Positions 40,601 to 48,444 of a stretch of DNA of 64,000 nucleotides are shown piece by piece. Source of the stretch: CAZEVY01 sp964515555. Lineage in GTDB: Bacteria > Acidobacteriota > Terriglobia > Bryobacterales > Bryobacteraceae. The number at the start of each line of letters is the position of its first letter. Position 1 is the stretch's first letter. The DNA lies in assembly GCA_964515555.1 (NCBI GenBank), contig CAZEVY010000013.1:1-64000 (forward strand). The letters run 5' to 3'. A program made the translations under genes and the position numbers. The notes under the pieces were generated by a model, which saw nothing but the letters and a program-made list of their open reading frames with translations, was not told the origin of the DNA and did no database searches.

Positions 40601-41107
40601 GCCGCGGCCGAAGAGGTCGTCGTATTCGTAGGCCAGCCGGCGCGCGTCCTCGTAGCGGTTGGCGAGCAGGGTTTCATTGACGTCGCCGCGCAGGCAGGCG
40701 GAGAGCGCGATGAGTCCGCGCGAGTGCTGCGCCAGGAGATCCTTATCGATGCGCGGCTTGTAGTAAAAGCCGTCGAGGAAGCCGGTGGAGACGAGCTTGA
40801 TGAGGTTGCGGTAGCCCTCCTGGTTTTCGCACAGCAGCACCAGGTGGTTGTAGCGGTTGCTCTCGGACTTGACGCGATGGCCCTGCTGCGCGACATAGAC
40901 CTCGCATCCGATGACGGGGTGGACGCCCTTCTCGCGCGCGGCGTTGTAGAACTCGACGGCGCCGAACAGGTTGCCATGATCGGTCATGGCGAGCGCGGGC
41001 ATCTTGAGCTCGGCGGCGACGTCCATGAGCTGCGAGATTTCGCAGGCGCCGTCGAGGAGCGAGTAGTCGGTGTGACAGTGAAGGTGGACGAAGGGCTTGT
41101 CGGACAT
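37649..41107 (-). CDS. dnaE: DNA polymerase III subunit alpha
   Basis: A 1152-residue replicative polymerase, E. coli-like in length. Residues 5-75 are the PHP domain with intact metal ligands (VHLHCHTDYSLLDG, AMTDHGNLFGAVEF). The palm holds the catalytic aspartates in PDIDIDFCMNRRGE and the GPGRGSAAGSLVSYALDITD motif. The tandem HhH and beta-binding region follow (RIIESLIKAGAMDSLG), then an OB domain (VALCGVVTSLQRKRNREGKP) and a C-terminal domain ending ALEVLSE. A TACAAT -10-like sequence on the minus strand lies at 41143-41148. The only dnaE seen; no proofreading subunit is nearby. Confidence 0.97.
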   Translation of the reverse strand: MSDKPFVHLHCHTDYSLLDGACEISQLMDVAAELKMPALAMTDHGNLFGAVEFYNAAREKGVHPVIGCEVYVAQQGHRVKSESNRYNHLVLLCENQEGYRNLIKLVSTGFLDGFYYKPRIDKDLLAQHSRGLIALSACLRGDVNETLLANRYEDARRLAYEYDDLFGRGNFFLELQDHGLSQDKVVLPSLVRLSGDTGIPLVATNDAHYLRHDDARAHEILLCVQTGKTLSDPDRMRFQTPEFFVKSRAEMMRLFGEVEDALDRTWEIAQRCHVKLEKVEDPFPRFAVPPEHTADTFFEYIARQGFEKRRPRLEALRAAGRLRHDLPEYQERLDREIRIIQQTKYSGYFLIVWDFIRFAKTGGIPVGPGRGSAAGSLVSYALDITDIDPLQYGLLFERFLNPERVTMPDIDIDFCMNRRGEVIQYVTEKYGRDHVAQIITFNTMAARQGIKDVGRALDMSYAEVDRLTKMIPLQLNIKLKDAIEQEPGLEDAARADPRVAEVLQVARKIEGLARNASLHAAGVVISSVPLRELVPLYRTSREEVVTQFDMDGIEKLGLLKMDFLGLTTLTIIHDALKLIREYRGVEINLDDLAFDDPKTYEIFANGYTSGVFQFESSGMRDILRRYRPDRIEDLCALNALYRPGPIQGGMIPDFIDRKHGKKPILYELPELKDILEETYGVILYQEQVQQIANRLAGYSLGEADVLRRAMGKKKADEMASQRERFLNGAKQRGFPAKKAQRIFELMEQFAGYGFNKSHSAAYAYLAYVTAHLKAHYPVEFMSALLTSETGNVAKVVRYIVECRDMGIQVLPPDINASGLNFTPDGAAIRFGLSAIKNLGPIAVEQILGARTALGRFRSLVEFCEHVDLSSVNRRIIESLIKAGAMDSLGATRAQSLAQLDKAMEMGARAWQDRASGQGGLFGAVAAELPPLPPPDVADWSPREMLAGEKETLGFYVTGHPLDEWREKVAELATHSSSNLEGLSRGDEVALCGVVTSLQRKRNREGKPWAAFQLEDWEGSVDSSVFTTVYEQLVPELVEDRAVLVRGQALPEEGGPTKISVKEIVPLEHARLRLPRLISIRVPLAENGHGERATALTDLFHRKPGESEVRLRLEKPRDFSVILDVPARVRPDKEFRADVERICGPSALEVLSE

Positions 41108-41184
41108 CGTTGAGAAACTTCCGGCCTTCGGGGGAGAGTCTTATTGTAGCGGGTGGCGGCGCGGGGTCGGGTCCGCGGCGGGAC

Positions 41185-42078
41185 TCAGTCGCCGCGGGTG
41201 GCGGGGCGGTAGGGTGCGGCTTCCTCGGGGGCGATGCTGGCGCGGTGCAGGCGGAGACGGCGGCCGGGCCACTCCAGGCGCATGTCATCGCTGACCTCGT
41301 CGAGCATCTCCTGGGTGGCGACCTTGGTTTCCATCGCGAAACAGGTGAGCAGGAGATTGTCGCAAATGGCGTTGACGAGGCGCGGAATTCCCTGGGCGCG
41401 CATGTGGATTTCGCCGGCGAGGCCGGCGGAGAAGACGGTCTGATCGGGCATGCCGGCCTTGGCCATGCGATTGTTGATGTACTCGCGGGTCTCGTCTTCG
41501 CTGAGGGGCCGAAGGTTGCAGCGCAGGACGATGCGCTGTTTGAGCTGGCGCAGGTTGGCGGCGTCGAGCTTGCGGTCAAGCTCCGGCTGTCCGGCCAGGA
41601 TGATCTGGAGGAGCTTGCCGGTGCGGTTCTCGAGATTGCCGAGCATGCGGATTTCCTCGAGAACGTCCCATTCGAGGTTGTGCGCCTCGTCGACCAGCAG
41701 GACGGTGGTGCGGCCCTGGCTGGCCTGGTGGAGCAGGATCTGGTTGAGCGCGAACAGCACCTCGGTCTTCGAGGTGCGGTTACATTTCAGATCCATATCG
41801 TAGGCGATCATCTCGAAGAATTCACTTGGGGAGATGCGCGAGTTGAATACGAAGGCGAACTCGATGCGCTGGGCGAACAGGAAGTCGCGCAGGCATTCGA
41901 GCATGGTGGTCTTGCCGGTGCCGACTTCGCCCGAGAGGACGATGAAGCCCTTGCGGCTCTGGACGCCGTAGATCAGGTTGGCGATGGCTTCCTCGTGCTG
42001 ATCGCTGCGGTAGAGGAAATGGGGATCGGGACTGAGATTGAACGGATTGAGTTTGAATCCGAAGAAGGCGTTGTACAT
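41185..42078 (-). CDS. ExeA-type AAA ATPase
   Basis: A 297-residue ATPase. It begins with the ExeA/MSHA-type signature MYNAFFGFKLNPFNLSPDPH and has Walker A GEVGTGKTT, Walker B TVLLVDEAHN, sensor LAGQPELDRKL and an arginine-containing lid (LKQRIVLRCNLRPLSEDETR). Relatives power type II secretion (ExeA), MSHA pili and exosortase-linked systems; the family also resembles transposition helper ATPases. No peptidoglycan-binding domain follows. There is no secretion operon beside it, only dnaE 77 nt downstream, so its system is unknown. Confidence 0.9.
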   Translation of the reverse strand: MYNAFFGFKLNPFNLSPDPHFLYRSDQHEEAIANLIYGVQSRKGFIVLSGEVGTGKTTMLECLRDFLFAQRIEFAFVFNSRISPSEFFEMIAYDMDLKCNRTSKTEVLFALNQILLHQASQGRTTVLLVDEAHNLEWDVLEEIRMLGNLENRTGKLLQIILAGQPELDRKLDAANLRQLKQRIVLRCNLRPLSEDETREYINNRMAKAGMPDQTVFSAGLAGEIHMRAQGIPRLVNAICDNLLLTCFAMETKVATQEMLDEVSDDMRLEWPGRRLRLHRASIAPEEAAPYRPATRGD

Positions 42079-42245
42079 ACTCAGCTAGCCGGCCCGCATC
42101 CGGCGCCACCCGGCAACCCGTTCCCGGCCCGAAAGATACACGCCGACAGAGATGAAGAGCGACACATAACAGCTTACCACGCGCCTTTCGTTGCGAGGGA
42201 GGGTCTTTTCTCCTAGTACCATTGCGGGAGTTCGCGTGCGGACGG

Positions 42246-42270
42246 ACCGCTCCCTTTGGTCGCGGCTCTG
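42246..42270 (+). repeat. Dispersed ACCGCTCCCTC repeat, copy 6
   Basis: ACCGCTCCCTTTGGTCGCGG followed by CTCTG. It lies in the 241-bp gap between the divergent ATPase and gamma-glutamyltransferase genes. Apart from this repeat and a possible -10 (GATACAAT, 42302-42309) before the latter, nothing is visible in the gap. Confidence 0.7.
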
Positions 42271-42319
42271 CATGCGCGCGTAACGGCGTGCCGAGCGGTA
42301 ACGATACAATGATTGCTCG

Positions 42320-44017
42320 ATGCTCGCAGTCCTCGGCGCGATCATCCTGCTCCTCGCTCCGGCCATGGCACAAGACCGCTCCTACGCCCGATCGATGGTG
42401 ATCTCGCGCGGCGGCATCGTCGCCACCTCGCAGACGCTGGCGTCGCAGGCCGGCGCGCAGGCGCTGGCGCGCGGAGGCTCGGCGATGGACGCCGCCATCG
42501 CCGCCAACGCGGTGCTCACGGTGGTGGAGCCGATGATGAACGGGATCGGCGGCGACCTGTTCGCGATTTATCGCGAGGCGAAGACAGGAAAGCTGCACGG
42601 CATCAACGCCAGCGGCTGGGCGCCGAAGGGTCTCACGGCGCGCTTCCTGCGCGACGACGGGCACTACTCCATGCCGTCGGGAGGCATTCACTCGGTCACC
42701 GTGCCCGGCTGCGTCGATGGATGGGAGAAGCTGCACGCGAAGTTCGGCCGTATGGCCTGGGCCGAGCTGTTCCAGCCGGCGATACACTTCGCCGAGCAGG
42801 GCTACCCGGTCACCGAGATCGTGCAGTCGATGTGGTCGGATGCGCGCGGCAAGCTGGCCGACAACGAGAACGCGCGGCGGGTGCTGCTGGTGGACGGCCG
42901 CGCGCCCGAGGTCGGCGAGATTTTCCGGAATCGCGAGCTGGCGAAGGCGCTCAAGGAGATCGCGGCGGGCGGCGCGGCGGCGTTCTACAAGGGACCGATC
43001 TCCAAGGCGCTGCTGAAGACTTCGCAGCGGCTGCGCGGCACGATGAGCGCGGCGGATCTGGCCGAGTTTCAGGCGGAATGGGTGGAGCCGATCTCGACCG
43101 ATTATCGCGGATGGAAGGTGTACGAGCTGCCGCCGAATGGGCAGGGCATCGCGGCGCTGGAGATGCTCAATATCATGGAGCGCTTTCCGATCGCGCGCTA
43201 CGAGCAGTCGAGCGTCGAGGCGCTGCATCTGAAGATCGAGGCGCAGAAGCTGGCGTACACGGACCTGGGGCGGTTCGTCGCCGACCCGCGCTTTTCGAAA
43301 GCGCCGGTCGCGGGATTGCTCGCCAAGTCCTACGCGGCCGAGCGCGCCAAGCTGATCGACACGTCGAAGGCGGCGTGCGCACAGACGCACGGCACGCCCC
43401 TGCCGGGGACGGGCGACACGATCTACCTCAGCGTGGTCGACCGCGAGGGTAACATCGCGTCGCTGATTCAGAGCGTCTACCTGAGCTTCGGAACGGGCAT
43501 CGTGGTCGACGATTACGGGTTCCACCTGCACAACCGCGGCGCGCTGTTTCATCTCGACGAGAGGCATCCCAACGGGATCGCGCCGCGCAAGCGGCCGTTC
43601 ACGACCATCATCCCGGGCTACATGGAGCGCGGCACCCGCCACGTCGGCTTCGGCATCATGGGCGGGCTGAACCAGGCGCAGGCGCACGCGCAGTGGGTCT
43701 CGAACTTCGTCGACCATCGCATGAATATCCAGGCGGCGCTCGAGGCCCCGCGCTTCACCAAACTCAACTTCAGCGGATGCGACCTCATGATGGAGAGCCG
43801 CTTTCCGAAGGAGACTATCGACGCGCTGCGCGCTATGGGGCATTATCCGTCGATGCTGGGCGACTACTCGGGGACGGTCGGCGGCGGGCAGGTGGTGATG
43901 CACGACTCGAAAGAGAAGGTGAACTACGGCGCATCGTCGCCGCGCCGCGACGGGGCCGCGGTGCCGGAGCCGGAGGCGTACTTTTCTCCCGCGCCGGCGT
44001 CCGGCCGAAAGCGATGA
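42320..44017 (+). CDS. ggt: Gamma-glutamyltransferase
   Basis: A 565-residue exported Ntn-hydrolase that cleaves or transfers gamma-glutamyl groups from glutathione and related thiols. Residues 1-17 are a signal peptide (LAVLGAIILLLAPAMAQ). The large subunit has AMDAAIAANAVLTVVEPMMN and GIGGDLFAIY. Autocatalytic cleavage should occur before Thr367 in GTGDTIYLSVVD, which becomes the small-subunit nucleophile. The glycines that form the oxyanion hole lie around TVGGGQVV. It overlaps the AhpD-like gene by 4 nt (ATGA), so the two are translated together; a link to extracellular thiol and peroxide metabolism is plausible. Confidence 0.93.
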   Translation: MLAVLGAIILLLAPAMAQDRSYARSMVISRGGIVATSQTLASQAGAQALARGGSAMDAAIAANAVLTVVEPMMNGIGGDLFAIYREAKTGKLHGINASGWAPKGLTARFLRDDGHYSMPSGGIHSVTVPGCVDGWEKLHAKFGRMAWAELFQPAIHFAEQGYPVTEIVQSMWSDARGKLADNENARRVLLVDGRAPEVGEIFRNRELAKALKEIAAGGAAAFYKGPISKALLKTSQRLRGTMSAADLAEFQAEWVEPISTDYRGWKVYELPPNGQGIAALEMLNIMERFPIARYEQSSVEALHLKIEAQKLAYTDLGRFVADPRFSKAPVAGLLAKSYAAERAKLIDTSKAACAQTHGTPLPGTGDTIYLSVVDREGNIASLIQSVYLSFGTGIVVDDYGFHLHNRGALFHLDERHPNGIAPRKRPFTTIIPGYMERGTRHVGFGIMGGLNQAQAHAQWVSNFVDHRMNIQAALEAPRFTKLNFSGCDLMMESRFPKETIDALRAMGHYPSMLGDYSGTVGGGQVVMHDSKEKVNYGASSPRRDGAAVPEPEAYFSPAPASGRKR

Positions 44018-44622
44018 AGCCGTTCTTCCTTCCCGGCGTCGAGAACAATCCCGACCCGTCGAGCGACTTCACCCCGGTGATCGAGCAGGCGCGCAAGGCG
44101 GGCGCGGAGATGTCGCCGGTGTGGCTGCTGGCGTCGTTCAAACCGGCGGCGAGCCGCCACCTGATGCGCTTCACCCAGGAGACGATGCGCGGCCCCTCGC
44201 CGCTCTCACCGGGGATGCGCGAGCTGATCGCGGCGTTCACCTCGGCGCGGAACCACTGCGTCTATTGAACGCAGGCTCACTCCGCCGGGGCGGCGGAGCT
44301 GCTCGGCGATCGCCTGCTGGTCGACGCGGTGTGCCGGGACCACATGACGGCGCCCATCGGCGGCGCGGAGAAGGCGCTGTTCACCTTCGTCGCCAAGGTG
44401 AACGCGCGGCCGTGGGAGGTTGTGCAAGGGGACATCGACGAAGCGCGCGCGGTGGGATGGTCCGACGAGGCGCTCTTCGACGCCTTCACCGTGTGCGCGC
44501 TGTTCAATTTCTACAATCGCTGGGTGGACGCCTTCGGAGGACACGGGATTTCGGAGGAGGCGCAGATCGCCACCGGCAAGCGGCTCGCGCGCGGATACGT
44601 GACGGGCGGCGAGCGCCCGTGA
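44014..44622 (+). CDS. AhpD-like/carboxymuconolactone decarboxylase-family protein, candidate selenoprotein (Sec85)
   Basis: Read through an in-frame TGA at 44266-44268, this gene encodes 202 residues of the AhpD-like, peroxidase-related family. Before the TGA the protein is MSPVWLLASFKPAASRHLMR to RELIAAFTSARNHCVY; after it, in the same frame, TQAHSAGAAELLGDRLLVDA and ALFNFYNRWVDAFG continue the fold normally. The AhpD catalytic set is Glu-x11-Cys-x2-Cys-x3-His. Here it is Glu70, Cys82, residue 85 and His89, so the TGA falls exactly on the second (peroxidatic) Cys. A perfect hairpin at 44280-44298 fits a bacterial SECIS. Selenocysteine at 85 is therefore the best reading. The alternatives are a recent nonsense mutation (TGC or TGT to TGA) or a sequencing error. 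Confidence 0.75.
44280..44298 (+). promoter_or_regulatory. Candidate bacterial SECIS hairpin
   Basis: CTCCGCCG-GGG-CGGCGGAG is a perfect 8-bp stem with a GGG loop. The loop starts 19 nt after the TGA at 44266-44268, inside the 16-37 nt range known for bacterial SECIS elements, and has G in the first two loop positions as the consensus requires. It is wholly inside the coding sequence, as bacterial SECIS elements are. A stem of this kind could arise by chance in such GC-rich DNA, so the call rests on the combination with the catalytic-site UGA. Confidence 0.6.
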
Positions 44623-44654
44623 TTTGCGCGCAACGTTACAATTGAAGATCCCCG

Positions 44655-47306
44655 ATGCTGGCAGCAGGCGACCGACTCGGCCCCTACGAGATCCTGGCAC
44701 CGCTTGGCGCGGGCGGCATGGGCGAGGTCTACCGGGCGCGCGACCCGCGGCTGAATCGCGACGTCGCCGTCAAGGTGCTGCGCTCCGATCAACTCGCCGA
44801 CGCGGATCGTCGTGAGCGGTTCTTCCAGGAGGCCCGGGCCGCATCGGCGCTGAATCACCCCAACATCGTCACCATCCACGACATCGGCGGCGAAGGCGCG
44901 AACGTGTACCTGGTGATGGAGTTGGTTGACGGCAAGCCGCTCGACCGGCTGATTCCCGGCGGGGGATTCCGGGTCTCCGAGGCGCTGCGCATCGCCGCGC
45001 AGGTCGCCGACGGATTCGCGTGTGCGCACGCCGCCGGGATCGTGCACCGCGACCTGAAGCCCGCCAACATCATGCTGACCGCCGACGGCCGCGTGAAGGT
45101 GCTCGACTTCGGGCTCGCCAAGCTGGTGGAAGCGCCGGCGCCGGCGACCGACGCCGCCGAGACGGTGGCCGGGCGCACGCAGGCGGGGACTGTGCTCGGC
45201 ACGCCCGCCTACATGTCGCCGGAGCAGGCCGAAGGTAAGCCGCTGGACGCGCGGTCGGACATTTTTTCCTTCGGCGCGCTGCTGTATGAAATGTCGACGG
45301 GGCAACGCGCGTTTCGCGGCGACACATCGATGTCGGTGGTGGCCTCGGTGATTCGCGAGGATCCCAAGGCGGCGTCGGCGGTGCGCGCGGACCTGCCGCC
45401 GGAGCTGACGCGGCTGATCGCGCGCTGCATGCGCAAGGACCCGGCGCGGCGGGCGCAATCGATGGCCGACCTCAAGGTCGCGCTCGAAGAGCTGCGGGAG
45501 GAGTCCGATTCCGGCGCGCTGGGCGCATCGGCGGCGCCGCCGATGCCGCGCGTATCGCGGTCGCGTGCGCCGATCCTGGCCGCGGTGCTGGCGGCCGTCG
45601 CCGCGGTAGCCGCGTTTCTCGGATGGCGGGCGCTGAGCGGCGAGCGCGCCGCCGAGGTCGCGCTGCAACCGGTGCCGCTGACCAGCTACCAGGGCAACGA
45701 AACATGGCCGACGTTTTCGCCGGACGGGAATCAGGTCGCCTTCTCCTGGAACGGCGAGCAGGACAACAACGACATCTACGTCAAGCTGATCGGGCCGGGA
45801 ACCCCGCTACGGCTGACGAACGATCCGGCCTGGGACTGGTCGCCCGACTGGTCGCCGGACGGGCGTCAGATCGCCTTCGTTCGCATGCTCGGCCGCGACA
45901 CCTTCGCCGTGATGCTGGTTTCGCCGCTGGGCGGTCCGGAGCGCAAGGTCGCGCAGTTCTTCACGTCGTCGAACCTGGCCGGGCCGATCGCCTCGCTGTG
46001 CTGGGCCGCGGACGCCAAACACCTGATCGTCTCGGGAAGCGAGACCCAAGGCGAGGCCAATCCTCTGCTGCTGGTCGGCGTCGAATCGGGCGAGGTCAGG
46101 AGATTGGCGCGGCCGGAGGGCGTCGGCGACGGCTTCTACGATCCTAAGCTCTCCTTCGACGGACGGACGCTGGCGGCGATCGGACCGAAGGGGCGCAACC
46201 GGGTTCACCTGTGGACGGTGGGCGAGAACTTCGCGTTGCTCGATCCGCGAGTCCTGGACACGGGCGAGGCGTCGGCATCGACCGCGAGCTGGACAGCCGA
46301 CAGCCGCGACATGGTGTTCTCGCTGGCCGTCACGACGCCGTTGCCGCTCTACCGGGCGTCGACGGCCGGCGGCGGGCCGCGGCCGCTGGGATGGTCGGGC
46401 GCCGGCGCCGCGCTGGCCGCTGTCGCGCGGCAGGGGAACCGGATGGCGTTCGTACGCACCATCCGCGACACCAACATCTGGCAGGTGTCGCTCGAGAAGC
46501 TGGCGCGCGGCGAGATCGCGCGGCAGCCGATCGCCTCGTCGTCGTTCCGGGACGTGGCGCCGCAGTACTCGCCCGACGGCAAGCGGCTGGCGTTCTACTC
46601 CAATCGCGGAGGCAGCATTCAAATCTGGACCTCGGACGCCGACGGCTCGCGGGCCACGCAACTGACGTCGATGAATCCACAAGCGACGACGGGAACGCCG
46701 CGCTGGTCGCCGGACGGCAGGCGCATTTCGTTCGACTCCGACGCCGGCGGCACCTACCAGGTCTACGTGACCGGCGCCGACGGCGGGCAGGCGCGCGCTT
46801 TGACGAAGGGGCCGTCGTGGAATTTCGTCGCGAGCTGGTCGCCGGACGGGAAGTGGGTTTACTTCACGTCGAATCGTTCGGGAAGAAACGAAGTCTGGCG
46901 CGCCCCGGCCGACGGCGGCGACGCCGAGAAGGTGACGCGCAACGGCGGCGAGGGGTCGCTGGTATCGCGCGACGGCCAATGGCTCTACTACTCCAAGGAC
47001 GACGGCGCCGGCGGTCTGTGGCGGATGCCGCTCGCCGGCGGCGAGGAAGCGCGCGTCACCGAATCGGTCAATCGCTACAATTACGCACCGACCGCCGAGG
47101 GCGTCTATTGGATCCCTCGCCCGCAGCGCGGCGCGACGGCGTCGGTGCGCTACCTGAAGTTCGGGAGCGGCGCGTCGACGGAGATCCTGAAGATCGAGAA
47201 GACGGTGGACCTCGGGCTGGCGGTGTCGCCGGACGGGAAGTACTTGCTGTACACGCAGCGCGATTACGAAGGGCAGGACCTCATGATGGTGGAGAATTTC
47301 CGATGA
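44655..47306 (+). CDS. Ser/Thr protein kinase with C-terminal PD40 beta-propeller
   Basis: An 883-residue PknB-type kinase fused to an extracytoplasmic propeller. The kinase (about 10-275) has the glycine loop LGAGGMGEVY, Lys40 (VAVKVL), catalytic HRDLKPANIM (Asp133), DFG (VLDFGLAKLV) and GTPAYMSPEQ. One TM segment lies at about 305-325 (APILAAVLAAVAAVAAFLGW). Residues about 340-880 form WD40-like/PD40 (TolB-type) repeats such as FSPDGNQVAFSW, YSPDGKRLAFYS, WSPDGRRISFDS and WSPDGKWVYFTS. This architecture is abundant in Acidobacteria; the propeller probably senses an envelope ligand or protein. It follows the AhpD-like gene by 32 nt. Confidence 0.94.
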   Translation: MLAAGDRLGPYEILAPLGAGGMGEVYRARDPRLNRDVAVKVLRSDQLADADRRERFFQEARAASALNHPNIVTIHDIGGEGANVYLVMELVDGKPLDRLIPGGGFRVSEALRIAAQVADGFACAHAAGIVHRDLKPANIMLTADGRVKVLDFGLAKLVEAPAPATDAAETVAGRTQAGTVLGTPAYMSPEQAEGKPLDARSDIFSFGALLYEMSTGQRAFRGDTSMSVVASVIREDPKAASAVRADLPPELTRLIARCMRKDPARRAQSMADLKVALEELREESDSGALGASAAPPMPRVSRSRAPILAAVLAAVAAVAAFLGWRALSGERAAEVALQPVPLTSYQGNETWPTFSPDGNQVAFSWNGEQDNNDIYVKLIGPGTPLRLTNDPAWDWSPDWSPDGRQIAFVRMLGRDTFAVMLVSPLGGPERKVAQFFTSSNLAGPIASLCWAADAKHLIVSGSETQGEANPLLLVGVESGEVRRLARPEGVGDGFYDPKLSFDGRTLAAIGPKGRNRVHLWTVGENFALLDPRVLDTGEASASTASWTADSRDMVFSLAVTTPLPLYRASTAGGGPRPLGWSGAGAALAAVARQGNRMAFVRTIRDTNIWQVSLEKLARGEIARQPIASSSFRDVAPQYSPDGKRLAFYSNRGGSIQIWTSDADGSRATQLTSMNPQATTGTPRWSPDGRRISFDSDAGGTYQVYVTGADGGQARALTKGPSWNFVASWSPDGKWVYFTSNRSGRNEVWRAPADGGDAEKVTRNGGEGSLVSRDGQWLYYSKDDGAGGLWRMPLAGGEEARVTESVNRYNYAPTAEGVYWIPRPQRGATASVRYLKFGSGASTEILKIEKTVDLGLAVSPDGKYLLYTQRDYEGQDLMMVENFR

Positions 47307-47431
47307 TCTTACGAGCGGCCGCCCTGCTGGGCTTCGCGATTCTTCCGGCGCTGTGCCAGGAGTCCGTGCCGACGGTGCGCGGCGTCGAGCCGATGGTTAT
47401 GTCGCTATCGATCGAACGCGCGCCTCTCTAG
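47303..47431 (+). pseudogene. Signal-peptide remnant truncated at a repeat
   Basis: An open frame of 42 codons starts on ATGA overlapping the kinase stop. It encodes a good signal peptide (LRAAALLGFAILPALCQE) and a short tail (SVPTVRGVEPMVMSLSIERA), then ends at a TAG whose last G is the first base of the 70-nt hairpin repeat at 47431. This looks like the 5' end of an exported-protein gene that was cut off when the repeat arrived. A tiny functional peptide cannot be excluded. Confidence 0.5.
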
Positions 47432-47502
47432 TCAACATCGCGCACAACGCAGCGGGGCGCGAGCGTTGACTGCCCGCATGGAGCGCGCCCCGCGCTGTGC
47501 GC
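47431..47502 (+). repeat. 70-nt hairpin (REP-like) repeat, copy B
   Basis: Starts GTCAACATCGCGCACAACGC and ends GCGCCCCGCGCTGTGCGC. It is closely related to the reverse complement of 20852-20924. The inverted arms GCGCACAACGCAGCGGGGCG and CGCGCCCCGCGCTGTGCGC fold into a long stem with a loop containing TTGACTGCCCGCATGG. It fills most of the 83-bp gap before the pfkB-type gene. Confidence 0.8.
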
Positions 47503-47514
47503 TTAGAATGAGTC

Positions 47515-48444
47515 GTGATCCTGACGTTGACCGTCAACCCCGCCATCGACCATAACGTCACCGCCGACCGGCTGGTGTTCGAGGACCGCGCGCATCTTCT
47601 CTCGGAAATGGAGACCGCCGGCGGGCGCGGCATCAACGCGTCGGCGGTGCTGCACTCCTTCGGAGTCCCGACTGTGGCGGTATTCCCGTCGGGCGGCGAG
47701 ACGGGGCGACGGTTGGACGGCTACCTGGCGCACGCGGGCCACTCTTTCGAGGCGGTGCCGATCGCCAATCCGATCCGCACCAACCTGACGATCACCGACG
47801 AGCAGGGTCTCACCGTCAAACTGAACTCGCCGGGGCCGGCGGTGTCGCCCGAGGAGCTCGACGCCATCGAGGCCGCCGTGCGGCGCCGTTTGTGCGACGC
47901 CTCCTGGCTGCTGTTGTGCGGGAGCCTTCCGCCGAGGGTGCCCCCGGAGTTCTATCGCAGGCTACTGGAGGCCGCGGGCGAATGCGGAGTCCGCACCATG
48001 CTGGACACCGACGGTCACGTGTTGCAGGACACGCTCGCCGGGAAGCCGACGGCGGTCGCACCGAATCAGCAGGAGGCTGAGCGGCTCCTCAACAAGGCGC
48101 TGATCACGAGGGCGCATTTCCACCGCGCCGCCGAGCGCATCCGGTCGATGGGGGCCGGGACCGTGCTGCTGTCGCTGGGAAGCCGTGGCGCCGTGTGCGC
48201 GCACGAAGGAGGCGCCGCCGAGATCGTGCCGCCGCGGGTGGATGCGGTGTGCCCGATCGGCGCGGGCGACGCCATGAACGCCGCCTTCGTGTGGGCGTCC
48301 GATCGCGGCGCCGACGTGATCGAGGCGGCCCGCTGGGGCGTGGCGGCGGGCACGGCGTCGTCGCGGCTGCCGGGGCTGGCGTTCGCGAGCCTGGAGCAGA
48401 CGCGCGAGATCTACGACCAGGTGGAAGTGCGGCCGGTGAAGTAG
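47515..48444 (+). CDS. PfkB-family sugar kinase, 1-phosphofructokinase/tagatose-6-phosphate kinase type
   Basis: A 309-residue ribokinase-fold kinase starting at GTG 47515. It has the LacC/FruK-type start ILTLTVNPAID, the GGRGINAS sugar-binding motif, the second PfkB signature around LLCGSLPPRVP, APNQQEAERLL and the catalytic GAGD (VCPIGAGDAMNAAF). Phosphorylation of fructose-1-phosphate, tagatose-6-phosphate or fructose-6-phosphate is possible; no PTS or lac genes are nearby, so the substrate is not decided. The stop codon merges with a heptamer repeat that leads into the convergent smc stop. Confidence 0.9.
   Translation: MILTLTVNPAIDHNVTADRLVFEDRAHLLSEMETAGGRGINASAVLHSFGVPTVAVFPSGGETGRRLDGYLAHAGHSFEAVPIANPIRTNLTITDEQGLTVKLNSPGPAVSPEELDAIEAAVRRRLCDASWLLLCGSLPPRVPPEFYRRLLEAAGECGVRTMLDTDGHVLQDTLAGKPTAVAPNQQEAERLLNKALITRAHFHRAAERIRSMGAGTVLLSLGSRGAVCAHEGGAAEIVPPRVDAVCPIGAGDAMNAAFVWASDRGADVIEAARWGVAAGTASSRLPGLAFASLEQTREIYDQVEVRPVK

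Noticed and set aside
36842..41113. A 1423-codon open frame on the plus strand
   Set aside because: It lies antisense to the MFS gene and dnaE and is rich in Arg, Ala, Glu and His with no family motifs; such long shadows are expected in high-GC DNA.
41110..42216. A 368-codon plus-strand frame opposite the ExeA-type ATPase
   Set aside because: Antisense to a gene with clear Walker motifs; no recognisable domain.
44266..44268. Treating the TGA as a simple frameshift pseudogene end
   Set aside because: There is no frame change: the conserved downstream half is in the same frame, and TGA replaces just the catalytic Cys. A nonsense mutation remains possible and is noted.
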